From: an uncultured SAR86 cluster bacterium
GTDB taxonomy: Bacteria; Pseudomonadota; Gammaproteobacteria; Magnimaribacterales; AG-339-G14
Length of the DNA stretch: 64,000 nucleotides
Direction of reading: 5' to 3'
NCBI GenBank assembly: GCA_902523885.1
Contig: CABZAV010000003.1
Location: 75,527 to 139,526 of the forward strand
Shown here: piece by piece, positions 45,701 to 57,662 of the stretch
Layout of the letters: each line of letters begins with the position of its first letter
Numbering within the stretch: position 1 is the first letter of the stretch
Translations under genes and position numbers: made by a program
Notes under the pieces: generated by a model
Databases searched by the model: none
Seen by the model: the letters and a program-made list of their open reading frames with translations, nothing else
Told to the model about the DNA's origin: nothing

Positions 45701-47590
45701 ATGAATAAGTTTGACATCATCGTTATCGGAGGCGGACATGCGGGAACAGAAGCTGCCTTTGCGTGCGCCAGATATGGAAAGAGGACTTGTTTAATAACTC
45801 AGTCAAAAAAAGATATAGGAAAAATGTCTTGTAATCCAGCAATCGGTGGAATAGGAAAGAGCCATTTAGTTAAAGAAATAGATGCTATGGGTGGCCTTAT
45901 GGCTTCCAGTGCAGATAAAGCGGGTATTCATTTTAGAGTTCTAAATGCTTCTAAAGGCCCTGCTGTAAGAGCAACAAGAGCTCAGTCAGATAGGAAGTTG
46001 TATGCGAGATCAGTAAAGGAATTTATTGAAAGTGAGCACTTACTTACAATAGTGGAATCCGAGGTTTATGAGCTGCTATTAAAAAATTATAAAGTTAGCG
46101 GAGTTGTTTTAAAAAACGATAAAGAGCTTAGATCAGATAAGGTAATTTTGACTGCCGGAACTTTTCTAAATGGCAAACTTTTTACGGGTGAAGATTCATC
46201 AGAGGGAGGCAGAATAGGGGAAAAACCTTCAAAAAACCTGGCAAGGTTTTTGTCGGAATTAAATCTAAAAACGGGCAGATTAAAAACGGGAACGCCGCCT
46301 AGACTAAATATTAATTCCATTGACTGGAGCAAAACCATCGAGCAACGTGGAGATGTTCCGAGACCTACAATGTCTTTCGTAAATTCATCCGATATCCATC
46401 CAAAACAATTAAGTTGTTTTTTAACTAGAACTTCTAAAGAGACCCACGATCACATAAGAAAAGGAATAGATAAATCCCCTATGTTCTCAGGAAAAATTGA
46501 AGGAGTGGGACCAAGGTACTGTCCTTCTATCGAAGATAAAATTTTTAGATTTTCCGATAAACCTTCTCATCAAATTTTCATTGAACCAGAAGGTCTTGAT
46601 TCAAACTTAGTCTATCCCAATGGCATTTCAACTAGTATGCCCGCAGACATACAAAAAAAAATGATTTCTTCAATACCGGGTTTCGAAAAAGCAAAAATAG
46701 AACAATTTGGATATGCTGTTGAATATGATTTTTTTGATCCTAGAGAGTTAAAACACACTTTAGAAACAAAAAAAATAGATAATTTATATTTTGCAGGACA
46801 AATAAACGGCACGACAGGTTACGAAGAAGCCGCAGCACAAGGATTAGTAGCTGCAGTAAACGCTTGCCTAGTTCTTGATGATAAAGAGCCTTGGATATCT
46901 TCTAGAGACGAGAGTTATATAGGAGTTTTAATAGATGATTTAGTAACTTTAGGGACAAAAGAACCTTATAGGATGTTTACCAGCAGAGCAGAACACAGAC
47001 TTTTGTTAAGAGAGGACAATGCTGATCAAAGGCTCACACCCTTAGCAAAAAAAATTGGCCTTATAGACGAAACAAGGTGGAAAAAATTTCAATCTAAAAT
47101 GAATGCTATTAATAGCGAAAAAGCCAGACTATCAAGCATAAAAATAAAAAAGAAAGATCTGCCGGGAGCGCTTGAAGCAAACAAAAATAAAAACGACCAA
47201 AAAATTACAGCGCTAGAAGCTCTTAAGAGGCCAGACGTTGTTTATCAAGATCTCTGCAATTTGCTAAAAATAAAAGAAGCCTCAGAGGAAGTAGCTTTAG
47301 ATGTGGTCACAGAAGAGAAGTATTCAGGTTATATTTCTCGTCAGAAAAAAGAAATAGAGAAGATAAAAAGCAACGAAAACGCGTTAATACCAGACCAACT
47401 CTCTTATCAAGAAATAAAAGGGCTATCTAACGAATCAAGACAAAAGTTATTAGATGTAAAACCAAGAACCATCGCACACGCTCAACGAATTCCAGGAATA
47501 ACACCAGCGACAATATCGCTGTTGCTTGTGCACTTAAAAAAAACACAAAACTGGAAGAACACCAATGTCTCTGAAAAGCCTGTTTCATAA
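45701..47590 (+). CDS. mnmG: tRNA uridine 5-carboxymethylaminomethyl modification enzyme MnmG
   Basis: 629 residues, the same as E. coli. FAD-binding [20 protein letters not shown] (about 7-26), [24 protein letters not shown] (about 45-68), [11 protein letters not shown] (about 194-204), CPSIEDKI and [16 protein letters not shown] (about 372-387) are diagnostic. FAD/NADH enzyme acting with MnmE on U34. Immediately right of the oriC candidate. It overlaps rsmG by 26 bases. Confidence 0.98.
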   Translation: MNKFDIIVIGGGHAGTEAAFACARYGKRTCLITQSKKDIGKMSCNPAIGGIGKSHLVKEIDAMGGLMASSADKAGIHFRVLNASKGPAVRATRAQSDRKLYARSVKEFIESEHLLTIVESEVYELLLKNYKVSGVVLKNDKELRSDKVILTAGTFLNGKLFTGEDSSEGGRIGEKPSKNLARFLSELNLKTGRLKTGTPPRLNINSIDWSKTIEQRGDVPRPTMSFVNSSDIHPKQLSCFLTRTSKETHDHIRKGIDKSPMFSGKIEGVGPRYCPSIEDKIFRFSDKPSHQIFIEPEGLDSNLVYPNGISTSMPADIQKKMISSIPGFEKAKIEQFGYAVEYDFFDPRELKHTLETKKIDNLYFAGQINGTTGYEEAAAQGLVAAVNACLVLDDKEPWISSRDESYIGVLIDDLVTLGTKEPYRMFTSRAEHRLLLREDNADQRLTPLAKKIGLIDETRWKKFQSKMNAINSEKARLSSIKIKKKDLPGALEANKNKNDQKITALEALKRPDVVYQDLCNLLKIKEASEEVALDVVTEEKYSGYISRQKKEIEKIKSNENALIPDQLSYQEIKGLSNESRQKLLDVKPRTIAHAQRIPGITPATISLLLVHLKKTQNWKNTNVSEKPVS

Positions 47591-48167
47591 AGCAAACTTA
47601 AAGCTTTCACAAAAAAAACAAGACCAGTTAAGCGAATACGCAAACTTGATCATAAAATGGAATAAAACCAGAAATCTGGTATCTAGAAATGCCAATTTAG
47701 AGACAATAAATGAACACATCTTTGACTGCGCCTGTTTAATACCGCACTTAGAAGAAAGTAATCTTTTAGATGTGGGCAGTGGCGCGGGGTTGCCAGGGCT
47801 GGTTATTTCGATTTTAGATGATAAAAAAAACATAAAACTACTAGAACCAAACCAGAAAAAGATATCTTTTTTGACTCACGCTCAAGCCAAACTTGATTTA
47901 AAAAATACAATCATATTTAAAGAAAGAATTGAAAACCTAGAAGAAATAAACGAAGAAATAATAATTACAAGAGCCGTTATGGATCCAAAGAAACTGTTGA
48001 ATATAATATCCAAACAAAAAAATAAAAACTTAAAAATTATAATGATGGTTTCAGAACCGGTAGAAATTTCTTACCCAAACTGGGAATTAAAATTTTTAAT
48101 ATCCGAAGCTCAAAGAGTTCTTGGTAAAAATCGAGGATTTTTAAACATCACTCCTATAAAAAACTGA
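47565..48167 (+). CDS. rsmG: 16S rRNA m7G527 methyltransferase
   Basis: 200 residues. [15 protein letters not shown] (about 28-42), the SAM-binding [17 protein letters not shown] (about 64-80) and IITRAVMDP (about 135) match RsmG (GidB). Modifies G527 of 16S rRNA. It starts inside the end of mnmG, implying translational coupling. Confidence 0.95.
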   Translation: MSLKSLFHKANLKLSQKKQDQLSEYANLIIKWNKTRNLVSRNANLETINEHIFDCACLIPHLEESNLLDVGSGAGLPGLVISILDDKKNIKLLEPNQKKISFLTHAQAKLDLKNTIIFKERIENLEEINEEIIITRAVMDPKKLLNIISKQKNKNLKIIMMVSEPVEISYPNWELKFLISEAQRVLGKNRGFLNITPIKN

Positions 48168-48177
48168 TATAGTAATT

Positions 48178-48960
48178 TTGTTGATTACTCTAGTTGTTGC
48201 GAATCAAAAAGGAGGTGTGGGCAAAACCACAACCGCTTTAAATCTTGCAGCTTCCTTATCCGCGGCCTCAAGAAAAGTTTTATTGATTGACTTAGATTCC
48301 CAAGGAAACTCTACAACCGGTACAGGCGAAGAAAAGAATGAGGGCCTCCATTCTCTACTTGATGTTATGGTGAATGAAAGTGATTCACTTGAAAAAGTTA
48401 TTGAAGAGACAAAATATAAATTCGATTTAATTCCAGCAAACTCCGATCTGATATCCGCAGAGATAGAGCTGAGCTCTCTTCCCAGCCCTACTTCTATTTT
48501 AAAGAAAAAGTTAGCTGATATGCAGGCGTCATATGATTATGTTGTAATCGACTGTCCGCCATCACTTGGCATGATGTCGGTAAATGCTTTAAGAGCAGCT
48601 TCAAAAGTTTTAATTCCGCTTCAGTGCGAGTATTACTCCTTGGAGGGTCTTGCATCGATGAACAAGACGATAAAAGAAATTAACGAGGCAACCGGAGAAA
48701 ACATTGAAATAAACGGCATCTTAAGAACAATGTACGATTCTAGAATTAGGCTTTCTAGAGAGGTCTCTAAAGAACTTGAAGAACACTTTTCAGAGCAGTT
48801 ATGTGACACTGTAATTCCCAGGAACGTCAAATTAGCAGAAGCTCCTAGTTTTGGTATGCCGGCACTTTATTATGAACCAGAGGCAAAGGGGACGCTGGCT
48901 TACTTGGCCCTAGCAGGCGAAATAATAAATAAATTTGAAAGCAGCATAAATGTTTCATAA
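48178..48960 (+). CDS. parA: Chromosome partitioning ATPase ParA
   Basis: 260 residues, TTG start. The deviant Walker A is VANQKGGVGKTTTALNLAASL (about 6-26), and the Walker A' and B regions are LLIDLDSQGNSTTG (about 38-51) and YVVIDCPPSLG (about 121-131). The Soj type without an N-terminal DNA-binding domain, typical of chromosomal ParA. Forms a segregation system with parB, directly adjacent, and parS at 38.8 kb. Confidence 0.96.
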   Translation: MLITLVVANQKGGVGKTTTALNLAASLSAASRKVLLIDLDSQGNSTTGTGEEKNEGLHSLLDVMVNESDSLEKVIEETKYKFDLIPANSDLISAEIELSSLPSPTSILKKKLADMQASYDYVVIDCPPSLGMMSVNALRAASKVLIPLQCEYYSLEGLASMNKTIKEINEATGENIEINGILRTMYDSRIRLSREVSKELEEHFSEQLCDTVIPRNVKLAEAPSFGMPALYYEPEAKGTLAYLALAGEIINKFESSINVS

Positions 48961-49818
48961 ATGAACGAAGAAAACAACAAAACACTGAAAAGAGGGCTTA
49001 GCGCTTTGCTTGGAGAAGAAAACTCCCCCAGAAAAAGTGCCAATGCTTCATCGGTCAACGTCGACAAAATATCGCTGAGCAGATTTCAAGCTAGAACCGA
49101 TATATCAGATGAAAGCCTTGAAGAACTGACAGCCTCGATAAGGTCGCAAGGGGTCATTCAACCCCTCATAGTTAGAAAAACATCTGCTGGAAATTTTGAG
49201 CTTGTAGCAGGAGAGAGAAGATTAAAGGCCTCAAAGAAAGCAGGCTTATCAGAAGTTCCCGTTGTTGTTAAAGACCTTACTGACGAGGAAATAATTAAAA
49301 TGGGTCTTATAGAAAACTTACAAAGAGAAGATTTAAATCCGCTCGACGAGGCCAAAGGAATTCAAAGGCTACAAAAAGAATTTGATATCACTCAGGAAGA
49401 CCTGGGCGTTTCATTAGGAAAGTCGAGGACGGCTATTTCCAATTCTTTAAGGCTTTTGCAATTGACATCGCCAGTGCAGGCAATGCTTGAATCAGGCAGT
49501 TTAAGTATGGGCCATGCCAGGCCTTTATTAACTTTACCTGAAGCAATTCAAGAAAAATTTGCTTTAAAAATTGTCAAATCTGGCATGTCGGCTAGACAAG
49601 CAGAAAATTTAGCGAAAACATATCAGAAAGAAAAAAGAGCAAAGGTCAAATCAGCTAAAGATCCTAATTTGGTTAATTTAGAAACCGAGCTGGGCGATGT
49701 CTTGGGTGCAAAAGTAGCAATAGCTCATCAAAAAAAAGGCTCGGGAAAAATAACTTTTTTTTATAAAGACTTAGATCAGTTAGACCAAATAATTGGTCCG
49801 CTAAGAAAAAAAGAATAA
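48961..49818 (+). CDS. parB: Chromosome partitioning protein ParB
   Basis: 285 residues. The N-terminus has the ParA-stimulating region (KRGLSALLGE). The CTP-binding ParB/Srx domain carries SIRSQGVIQPLIVR (about 59-72) and VAGERRLKASKKAGL (about 82-96). GLIENLQREDLNPLDEAKG precedes the helix-turn-helix that contacts parS, TQEDLGVSLGKSRTAISNSLRLL (about 143-165). The C-terminal dimer domain follows. Starts directly after the parA stop. Confidence 0.96.
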   Translation: MNEENNKTLKRGLSALLGEENSPRKSANASSVNVDKISLSRFQARTDISDESLEELTASIRSQGVIQPLIVRKTSAGNFELVAGERRLKASKKAGLSEVPVVVKDLTDEEIIKMGLIENLQREDLNPLDEAKGIQRLQKEFDITQEDLGVSLGKSRTAISNSLRLLQLTSPVQAMLESGSLSMGHARPLLTLPEAIQEKFALKIVKSGMSARQAENLAKTYQKEKRAKVKSAKDPNLVNLETELGDVLGAKVAIAHQKKGSGKITFFYKDLDQLDQIIGPLRKKE

Positions 49819-49842
49819 GCTAAAAAAAAATCTATTAAGTTC

Positions 49843-49872
49843 TTGAATAGACAGCACTGACCTAACTATAAT
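49843..49872 (+). promoter_or_regulatory. Promoter of the atp operon
   Basis: TTGAAT, 18-base spacer and consensus TATAAT. The predicted start near 49879 lies downstream of the track's TTG start for atpB (49876), which argues for ATG 49891 and a very short leader. Confidence 0.65.
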
Positions 49873-49890
49873 GCTTTGCCCGAGCAACTT

Positions 49891-50775
49891 ATGGCAGAGA
49901 AAAATCTTACAGAAAATCTAATACCAACGGCTGATTACATTAGCCACCATTTGACTAATTTAACTTATGGTTGGTGCGAAAAATCACAATCCTGGGGATT
50001 TGCATATCATCAGCAAAATATTTTTAAAGAAACTTCATGCAAAGTTTCAGAAATGGGTTTTTGGTCTTTTCATCTTGATACAATTTTTATGTCTACCTTT
50101 TTGGGGTTAATCTTTTTTGGCTTTTTTGGTTTGGTATTGATGGGAGCTAAAAAGGGCGTGCCCGGAAAAGTTCAAAACTTCGCAGAATTTGTTTTTGAGT
50201 TCATAAGCGGCGCGGTAAAAAGTAATTTCCATGGAACTTCAAAAATAATTGGACCGCTTGCTTTTGCTTCATGTGTCTGGATTTTATCTTGGAACTTAAT
50301 GGACTTGCTTCCAGTAGAGATGACAAACTTTTTTGGAGCCAATTTAGTTAACTCTGAGGGGACTAGTTATGTTGGATATTTTAAAGTGTTGCCAACAGCA
50401 GATGTAAATGCTCCGTTAGCATTAGCCCTAGTTGTGATGTTTTTTGTAACTTTCTACACAATAGCGAATCATGGCCTTGGAGGCTTCTTAAAAGAATTTA
50501 TAAACCCTATAGAATTAGTAGGTTATTTTTCCAAGCACGTGGCTCTTGCCTTGAGGCTTTACGGAAATCTTTTCGCAGGAGAAATGATTTTTATTCTAAT
50601 AGGAATTATGTTCGGACAGTTTCTATTGTCATTTGGACAAACGCTGTGGTTTATTCCAGGGCTTATGATGAATTTGGTGTGGGCTCTTTTCCACATACTT
50701 ATAATTGCTTTGCAGGCATATATCTTTATGATGCTGACCATTGCTTACATTAACTTGGCTTGTGCGAAACACTAG
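49891..50775 (+). CDS. atpB: ATP synthase F0 subunit a
   Basis: 294 residues from ATG 49891; the resulting N-terminus MAEKNLTENLIPTADYISHHLTNL matches the E. coli subunit pattern and the promoter position. Five to six helices. The essential Arg of the proton path is in ALALRLYGNLFAGEMIFILI (about 220-239), and the last helix has LQAYIFMMLTIAYINLA. No atpI precedes it, unlike most gammaproteobacterial atp operons. Confidence 0.96.
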   Translation: MAEKNLTENLIPTADYISHHLTNLTYGWCEKSQSWGFAYHQQNIFKETSCKVSEMGFWSFHLDTIFMSTFLGLIFFGFFGLVLMGAKKGVPGKVQNFAEFVFEFISGAVKSNFHGTSKIIGPLAFASCVWILSWNLMDLLPVEMTNFFGANLVNSEGTSYVGYFKVLPTADVNAPLALALVVMFFVTFYTIANHGLGGFLKEFINPIELVGYFSKHVALALRLYGNLFAGEMIFILIGIMFGQFLLSFGQTLWFIPGLMMNLVWALFHILIIALQAYIFMMLTIAYINLACAKH

Positions 50776-50797
50776 CCCAAAATAAAAGGAGAAAAAA

Positions 50798-51019
50798 ATG
50801 GAAGAATTAAGATTGGTTGCAGGAGCTTTGCTCACCGGACTTGGTGCGCTTGGAGCCGGAATCGGGATTGGTACTTTAACCTCAAAATATATAGAAGCTT
50901 TGGCTAGACAGCCAGAATTACAAGGACTTTTATTTGGTCAACTTCTAATTGCTATGGGTTTGATCGATGCATTGCCTGTAATCTCATTGGCCGTTGGATT
51001 ATTGTTCTTATTCACGTAA
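50798..51019 (+). CDS. atpE: ATP synthase F0 subunit c
   Basis: 73 residues, two helices. The polar loop is ARQPELQ (about 36-42), and the ion-binding carboxylate is Asp in MGLIDALPVIS (about 53-63). The aspartate and lack of the Gln/Ser-Thr sodium ligands point to proton use. AAAGGAG upstream is a strong ribosome site, as expected for the multi-copy ring subunit. Confidence 0.97.
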   Translation: MEELRLVAGALLTGLGALGAGIGIGTLTSKYIEALARQPELQGLLFGQLLIAMGLIDALPVISLAVGLLFLFT

Positions 51020-51032
51020 AAGAAAATAATAA

Positions 51033-51503
51033 ATGAACGTTAATGCTACTTTTTTTGCGGAGCTAATAGCTTTTTGCATATTTATTTTTATAACTTACAG
51101 ATATCTTTGGCCAAGTTTTTCAAACATTCTAGAAGCTAGACAAGAAGAAATTTCTGAGGGTTTGGAGGCTGCCATTCAGTCACAAAGAAAGCTTGAGGAG
51201 GCCAATGAAGAATCGAGAAAGCTTGTAGAAGACGCAAAGTCTGAAGCCTCTTCGCTCATTGCGCAGGCTGGCTCTAGAGGAGATCAAATTGTTGATGAAG
51301 CTAAAAATCAAGCTATTGAAGAACAAAAGAAAATAAAAGATAGCGCCGAAGCTGACATAGAACAAAATATAACAAAAGCCAAAGAAGGGCTTAGAGAAGA
51401 AGTTGCTGCTTTGGTTATCGCTGGCGCTGAACGAATATTAAACAAAGAAGTCGATGAATCTTCAAACAAAGATATCGTCGATGCGTTAATTAAAGAGTTA
51501 TAA
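51033..51503 (+). CDS. atpF: ATP synthase F0 subunit b
   Basis: 156 residues, the same as E. coli. MNVNATFFAELIAFCIFIFITYRYLWP is the N-terminal membrane anchor, followed by a long charged coiled coil (about 35-150) forming the peripheral stalk. Ends GAERILNKEVDES, typical. Confidence 0.96.
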   Translation: MNVNATFFAELIAFCIFIFITYRYLWPSFSNILEARQEEISEGLEAAIQSQRKLEEANEESRKLVEDAKSEASSLIAQAGSRGDQIVDEAKNQAIEEQKKIKDSAEADIEQNITKAKEGLREEVAALVIAGAERILNKEVDESSNKDIVDALIKEL

Positions 51504-51507
51504 AAGC

Positions 51508-52044
51508 ATGTCGGAATTACTTACTCAATCAAGACCTTATGCTGAAGCAATTTTTGAAATTGCAAAAGAAGAAAATGCTCTGGATCTTTGGGTTTCTGAT
51601 TTAACCCTTATAGCTATCTCCATGCAGGAAGCCGAAGTCAAACGCTTGATTGATTCTCCTGATATTTCTCAAAAAATAAAAGCTGAAACTTTTGCAAAAC
51701 TCTTTGAAGGAGAAATATCGAATAAAGTGCTCAATTTTGTATTAGTTCTGGGGCAGGCTAATAGAATAAAACTTTTGAAAAGCGTACTGGATAATTTTAA
51801 AAATTTGGTTGCTTTAGAGAAAAATGAAAAAAATATAGTCATATCTTCTTCTTATGCCTTGGATTCTGAACAAGTAGAAAAAATTAAAGAAGCAATGCAA
51901 AAAAGAACAGGATCAATAATTAATGCTTCAACAGATATAGATAAATCTTTGATAGGCGGAATAAAAATTTCATATGACGATCAAGTAATTGATTTGTCAT
52001 TAAAAAATAAACTTGAGGCCTTAAAGGCGCAACTTAGAAACTAG
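51508..52044 (+). CDS. atpH: ATP synthase F1 subunit delta
   Basis: 178 residues. [24 protein letters not shown] at the N-terminus and the C-terminal [32 protein letters not shown] are family signatures. Links F1 to the b-subunit stalk. Confidence 0.96.
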   Translation: MSELLTQSRPYAEAIFEIAKEENALDLWVSDLTLIAISMQEAEVKRLIDSPDISQKIKAETFAKLFEGEISNKVLNFVLVLGQANRIKLLKSVLDNFKNLVALEKNEKNIVISSSYALDSEQVEKIKEAMQKRTGSIINASTDIDKSLIGGIKISYDDQVIDLSLKNKLEALKAQLRN

Positions 52045-52054
52045 CAGGTACGAA

Positions 52055-53599
52055 ATGGATAACTTAAACCCATCAGAAATTAGCAAAATTATTAAAGATA
52101 GAATAAATAATTTAGAGGTGTCCTCAGACGAATCTAACGAAGGAACAATTGTATTCTTGTCCGATGGAATCGCGAGAGTGCATGGCTTAAGCGAAGCCAT
52201 GTATGGGGAATTGATTGAGTTTCAAGGCGGTATTTTTGGTATGGCCCTTAACTTAGAAAGAGATTCAGTTGGTGTCGTCATATTTGGTGATTACAAACAG
52301 TTAGCAGAAGGCGATACAGCAAAATGTACTGGGAAGATTTTAGAGGTTCCAGTAGGACCAGAACTTGTGGGCAGAGTAGTTGATGCCCTTGGAAACCCAA
52401 TCGACGGTAAAGGCCCAATTGACAGCAAGCTTACTTCGCCAGTAGAAAAAGTGGCACCTGGGGTTATGACTAGAAAACCTGTAGATGAACCAGTTCAAAT
52501 TGGCCTGAAAGCTGTTGATAGCATGGTGCCAATTGGCAGAGGCCAGAGAGAGCTTATTATTGGAGACAGACAAACAGGTAAAACAGCAATCGCTTTAGAT
52601 GCGATCATTAATCAGAAGGGCACAGGCGTAACCTGTGTATACGTTGCAGTGGGACAAAAACAATCTTCTATTGCCGCAGTAGTTAGAAAACTAGAAGAAT
52701 TTGGGGCAATGGAGCACACCATTGTCGTTGCTGCAGGTGCGGCTGACCCTGCACCAATGCAATTTTTAGCACCATACTCTGGCTGTTCAATGGGAGAATA
52801 CTTCAGAGATAAAGGCGAAGATGCTTTAATTATTTATGATGATTTGTCTAAGCAAGCAGTTGCTTATCGTCAAATTTCTCTCTTGCTGAGAAGACCGCCA
52901 GGACGCGAGGCATATCCTGGAGACATCTTCTATTTGCATTCAAGACTACTAGAAAGAGCTTGCAGAGTTAATGAGGAATACGTTACTGAAGAAACTGATG
53001 GAAAAGTAAAAGAACAAACGGGCTCCTTAACTGCTTTACCAATTATTGAAACGCAAGCAGGGGATGTATCAGCTTTTGTGCCAACCAATGTTATTTCAAT
53101 TACGGATGGACAAATATTTCTAGAAACTTCCTATTTCAACAAAGGACTTTTGCCAGCAATGAATCCTGGAATATCAGTATCTAGAGTGGGTGGGGCAGCT
53201 CAAACGCCGCTTATCAAAAAACTTGGAGGAGGAGTTAGAATTGCCTTGGCACAATTTAGAGAGTTAGAAGCTTTTGCTCAATTCGCCTCGGATTTAGATG
53301 ATGCTTCAAGAGAGCAACTCGAGCTTGGTCAAAAAGTAACCGAGCTAATGAAACAAAAACAGTATTCACCGATGTCAGTTTCGGAAATGGGACTCGTTTT
53401 ATTTGCAGTTGAAAAAGGATATTTAAAAGACGTAGAGTTAACAAAAATTGCTGACTTTGAATCCGCTCTCCTATCTTATATGGCAACCGAACACAAAGAC
53501 TTTATGGATGCTTTAGCTGTTTCGGGAGAGTACTCTGATGAAGTGCTTAAAACTTTTACCGATGCTATCGACAAATTTAAATCAACGCAAACTTGGTAA
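52055..53599 (+). CDS. atpA: ATP synthase F1 subunit alpha
   Basis: 514 residues (E. coli 513). P-loop [15 protein letters not shown] (about 170-184), the [29 protein letters not shown] stretch and the arginine-finger motif [10 protein letters not shown] (about 368-377). Non-catalytic nucleotide-binding subunit of F1. Confidence 0.98.
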   Translation: MDNLNPSEISKIIKDRINNLEVSSDESNEGTIVFLSDGIARVHGLSEAMYGELIEFQGGIFGMALNLERDSVGVVIFGDYKQLAEGDTAKCTGKILEVPVGPELVGRVVDALGNPIDGKGPIDSKLTSPVEKVAPGVMTRKPVDEPVQIGLKAVDSMVPIGRGQRELIIGDRQTGKTAIALDAIINQKGTGVTCVYVAVGQKQSSIAAVVRKLEEFGAMEHTIVVAAGAADPAPMQFLAPYSGCSMGEYFRDKGEDALIIYDDLSKQAVAYRQISLLLRRPPGREAYPGDIFYLHSRLLERACRVNEEYVTEETDGKVKEQTGSLTALPIIETQAGDVSAFVPTNVISITDGQIFLETSYFNKGLLPAMNPGISVSRVGGAAQTPLIKKLGGGVRIALAQFRELEAFAQFASDLDDASREQLELGQKVTELMKQKQYSPMSVSEMGLVLFAVEKGYLKDVELTKIADFESALLSYMATEHKDFMDALAVSGEYSDEVLKTFTDAIDKFKSTQTW

Positions 53600-53602
53600 T
53601 CT

Positions 53603-54463
53603 ATGGCTAATACTAAAGAAATAAGAAAACAAATCTCAAGTATTACCAATACGCAGAAGATAACTAGCGCGATGGAAATGGTTGCGTCCAGTAAAATGAG
53701 AAAAACCCAAGACAGAATGGAAATGGGCAGACCTTATGCCGATAGAATGCTTTCTGTAATTGGTCACTTAGCCAATTCAAATCCAGAATACAAACCCGTT
53801 TATATGTCGGAAAGAGAAGTTAAAGGCATTGGAGTTATAGTAATTGGGTCTGATAAAGGTCTTTGTGGTGGTTTGAATATCAATCTCTTTAGAACTTTGC
53901 TGCCTTTTCTTAAAGAACAAACTGACAGCGGAATAAGACAAATGTTTTGCCCAATCGGCACCAAAGCAAAAGTTTTTTTTAATTCCTTTGGAGGAGATGT
54001 GGTGGCTGCTTCTGAAAAGTTAGGTGATATTCCTTCTCTCGAAGATTTAATTGGCTCTATTAAAGTTTTATTGGATAAATTTGAACAAGGAGAAATAGAT
54101 AAAGTTTACTTAGCCAGCAACAGGTTTGAAAACACAATGACCCAGCAGCCAGAAATTAGGCAACTGCTCCCTTTGTTGCCCGAGGACACGCCAGAACTAA
54201 AACATAGGTGGGATTATATTTATGAACCAGACGCAAAAGAATTATTAGATGGATTGATGCAGAGATACATCGAGTCGCTGGTATATCAAGCCGTTATTGA
54301 AAACATAGCCTGTGAACAAGCGGCAAAAATGGTGGCAATGAAAAATGCAACAGAGAACGCTGGAACGATAATTGATGAATTACAACTTATTTACAACAAT
54401 GCTAGGCAAGCAGCAATCACTCAAGAACTTTCTGAGATTGTTGCTGGAGCTGAAGCAATATAG
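53603..54463 (+). CDS. atpG: ATP synthase F1 subunit gamma
   Basis: 286 residues. Central rotor shaft. N-terminal [28 protein letters not shown] and the C-terminal [40 protein letters not shown] helices form the coiled coil; [11 protein letters not shown] (about 78-88) is the conserved Rossmann-like core. Confidence 0.98.
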   Translation: MANTKEIRKQISSITNTQKITSAMEMVASSKMRKTQDRMEMGRPYADRMLSVIGHLANSNPEYKPVYMSEREVKGIGVIVIGSDKGLCGGLNINLFRTLLPFLKEQTDSGIRQMFCPIGTKAKVFFNSFGGDVVAASEKLGDIPSLEDLIGSIKVLLDKFEQGEIDKVYLASNRFENTMTQQPEIRQLLPLLPEDTPELKHRWDYIYEPDAKELLDGLMQRYIESLVYQAVIENIACEQAAKMVAMKNATENAGTIIDELQLIYNNARQAAITQELSEIVAGAEAI

Positions 54464-54476
54464 ATTTTTGAGGTAA

Positions 54477-55856
<1,380 letters not shown>

Positions 55857-55859
55857 AGC

Positions 55860-56273
55860 ATGGCTACCATTCAGTGCAGTATTGTAAGTGCCGAAAAGGA
55901 AATCTTCTCCGAGAGCGTTTCCATGGTTGTTGCAACAGGATCAATGGGCGAATTAGGAATCACGCCAGGACACTCGCAACTTTTAACCGGTATTAAGCCT
56001 GGGCCAGTAAAAATAGTTAAAGAGAATGGCGAGGAAGAAGTATTCTTTTTATCCGGTGGTTTTATAGAAGTTCAGCCTGATGTGGTGACTCTTTTGTCCG
56101 ATGTTGCAATTAGAGCTGAAGACATTGACGAGGAACAAGCTGAAAAAGCCAGAGAAGCAGCTGAAAAAATTAAGGAAAATGCAGACTCCGATTTAGATTT
56201 CTCAAGAGCAAGAGCCGAATTGGCTGAAGCTGCTGCAAGACTTCAAACCTTGCGTAAATTACGCAAGAAGTAG
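55860..56273 (+). CDS. atpC: ATP synthase F1 subunit epsilon
   Basis: 137 residues. N-terminal beta sandwich with TGSMGELGITPGHSQLLTGIKPGPV (about 26-50) and a C-terminal two-helix inhibitory domain (about 88-137). Last gene of the complete atpBEFHAGDC operon; a hairpin follows. Confidence 0.96.
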   Translation: MATIQCSIVSAEKEIFSESVSMVVATGSMGELGITPGHSQLLTGIKPGPVKIVKENGEEEVFFLSGGFIEVQPDVVTLLSDVAIRAEDIDEEQAEKAREAAEKIKENADSDLDFSRARAELAEAAARLQTLRKLRKK

Positions 56274-56288
56274 TTTAATATCTCTCAT

Positions 56289-56312
56289 AAGCCAATTTTA
56301 TTGGCTTCTTTT
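56289..56312 (+). terminator. Terminator or attenuator hairpin between atpC and glmU
   Basis: AAGCCAAT-TTT-ATTGGCTT with 8-bp perfect arms followed by CTTTT. It ends only 3 bases before the glmU ATG, leaving no room for a Shine-Dalgarno in unpaired RNA. It may terminate part of the atp transcript and limit glmU translation by readthrough. Confidence 0.6.
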
Positions 56313-56315
56313 AAA

Positions 56316-57662
56316 ATGAATGTCGACATAATTATATTAGCTGCTGGACAAGGGAAAAGGATGCAGTCTAATTTACCCAAAGTTCTTCAGCCTTTAGGCA
56401 ACAAACCGCTTTTGCAACACGTAATCGATACTTGCTCTCAAATAAATAAGTCAAAACTTCATATAGTAGTCGGCGGTCATAACAAACTCATTCAATCTTC
56501 TGTAAAAGCTCCAAGATCTACTAATTGGGTGCTACAAAGAAAGCAACTTGGAACGGGCCATGCAGTCAAACAAACCCTATCGAGTTTAAGACCTAACTCC
56601 TGTGTAGTTGTAGTTTACGGCGATGGGCCCTTGGTAAGAATTAAAACTTTAAAAAAACTTATTTCAAGAACTTCTAGAGATAATTTGTCTCTTTTAACTT
56701 TTGAAGCGTCCAATCCAAAAGGTTTAGGCAGGATCATTAGACAAAGCAATTCAAAGGTAGTCGGCATAGTTGAAGAAAAAGATGCATCTGTTAGTGAGAG
56801 AAAAATTACTGAGGTTAATTCAGGAATTATGGCCACTTCATCTAAAAATTTAAAAGTTTGGCTGCCTCAACTCAAAAATAATAATGCTGCCAAGGAATAT
56901 TATTTAACGGATGTTGTTTCTTGTTGTCACAATGAAGAAAAAAGCATAACAGTAATAAACCTTGGAAATTCTGAAGAATTGTTAGGCGCTAACGATGCTC
57001 AAGAATTGCAAAATTTAGAGCGCATCTATCAAAAAGAAATGGCAAAAAGTTTCATAGAAAAGGGCGTTAAATTTGCTGATGTTAATCGAGTAGATTTTAG
57101 AGGTGAAATAGTTATTGGTAAAAATGTCTTCATCGATATTAATGTGGTTTTACAAGGAAACGTTTCTCTAGGAAATGATTGCATCATCTCAGCAGGCGCT
57201 GTAATTAAAGATTCAAAATTAAATAAAAAAGTTAAGGTAGAACCTTATTCGGTAATAGAAAATTCTCAAATTGGCGACAATTCATCTATTGGCCCATTTG
57301 CCCATGTTGGCCCAGGGGCAGAATTAGAACAAGGCGTCGAAGTAGGAAATTTTGTTGAAGTTAAAAGAAGCAAGATTGGCAAAAAAACAAAAGCCAAGCA
57401 CTTAGCCTACATAGGAGATGGCGCATTGGAGGCGGAAATAAATGTTGGTGCTGGAACAATTTTCGTAAATTACGACGGTAAAAATAAGAACAAAACTAAA
57501 GTTGGATCAAACGCTTTCATAGGCTCCAATAGCTCTCTTGTTGCCCCTTTGATAATTGGTAAAAACAGCATGATCGGGGCTGGTTCAGTCATAACCAAAA
57601 ACGTTTCAGAAAATAAATTGGCTTTGGGCAGAAGCAAACAAAAAAATATTAAGAAAAGATAA
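56316..57662 (+). CDS. glmU: Bifunctional GlmU (N-acetylglucosamine-1-P uridyltransferase / GlcN-1-P acetyltransferase)
   Basis: 448 residues from ATG 56316; the track's TTG start (56301) lies inside the hairpin. Uridyltransferase domain: IIILAAGQGKRMQSNLPKVLQPL (about 4-26) and VVVYGDGPLV (about 100). The left-handed beta-helix acetyltransferase domain from about 245 has repeated hexapeptides, FVEVKRSKIGKKTKAKHLAYIGD and INVGAGTIFVNYDG. Makes UDP-GlcNAc for peptidoglycan and LPS. Overlaps glmS by one base. Confidence 0.97.
   Translation: MNVDIIILAAGQGKRMQSNLPKVLQPLGNKPLLQHVIDTCSQINKSKLHIVVGGHNKLIQSSVKAPRSTNWVLQRKQLGTGHAVKQTLSSLRPNSCVVVVYGDGPLVRIKTLKKLISRTSRDNLSLLTFEASNPKGLGRIIRQSNSKVVGIVEEKDASVSERKITEVNSGIMATSSKNLKVWLPQLKNNNAAKEYYLTDVVSCCHNEEKSITVINLGNSEELLGANDAQELQNLERIYQKEMAKSFIEKGVKFADVNRVDFRGEIVIGKNVFIDINVVLQGNVSLGNDCIISAGAVIKDSKLNKKVKVEPYSVIENSQIGDNSSIGPFAHVGPGAELEQGVEVGNFVEVKRSKIGKKTKAKHLAYIGDGALEAEINVGAGTIFVNYDGKNKNKTKVGSNAFIGSNSSLVAPLIIGKNSMIGAGSVITKNVSENKLALGRSKQKNIKKR

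Noticed and set aside
48945-48965. Second parS near the parA-parB junction (TGTTTCAT...)
   Set aside because: Only the left half-site matches; the right half of the palindrome is absent.
49876-49890. TTG start for atpB
   Set aside because: The predicted transcript start is at or after this codon, and the ATG at 49891 gives the N-terminus typical of the family.
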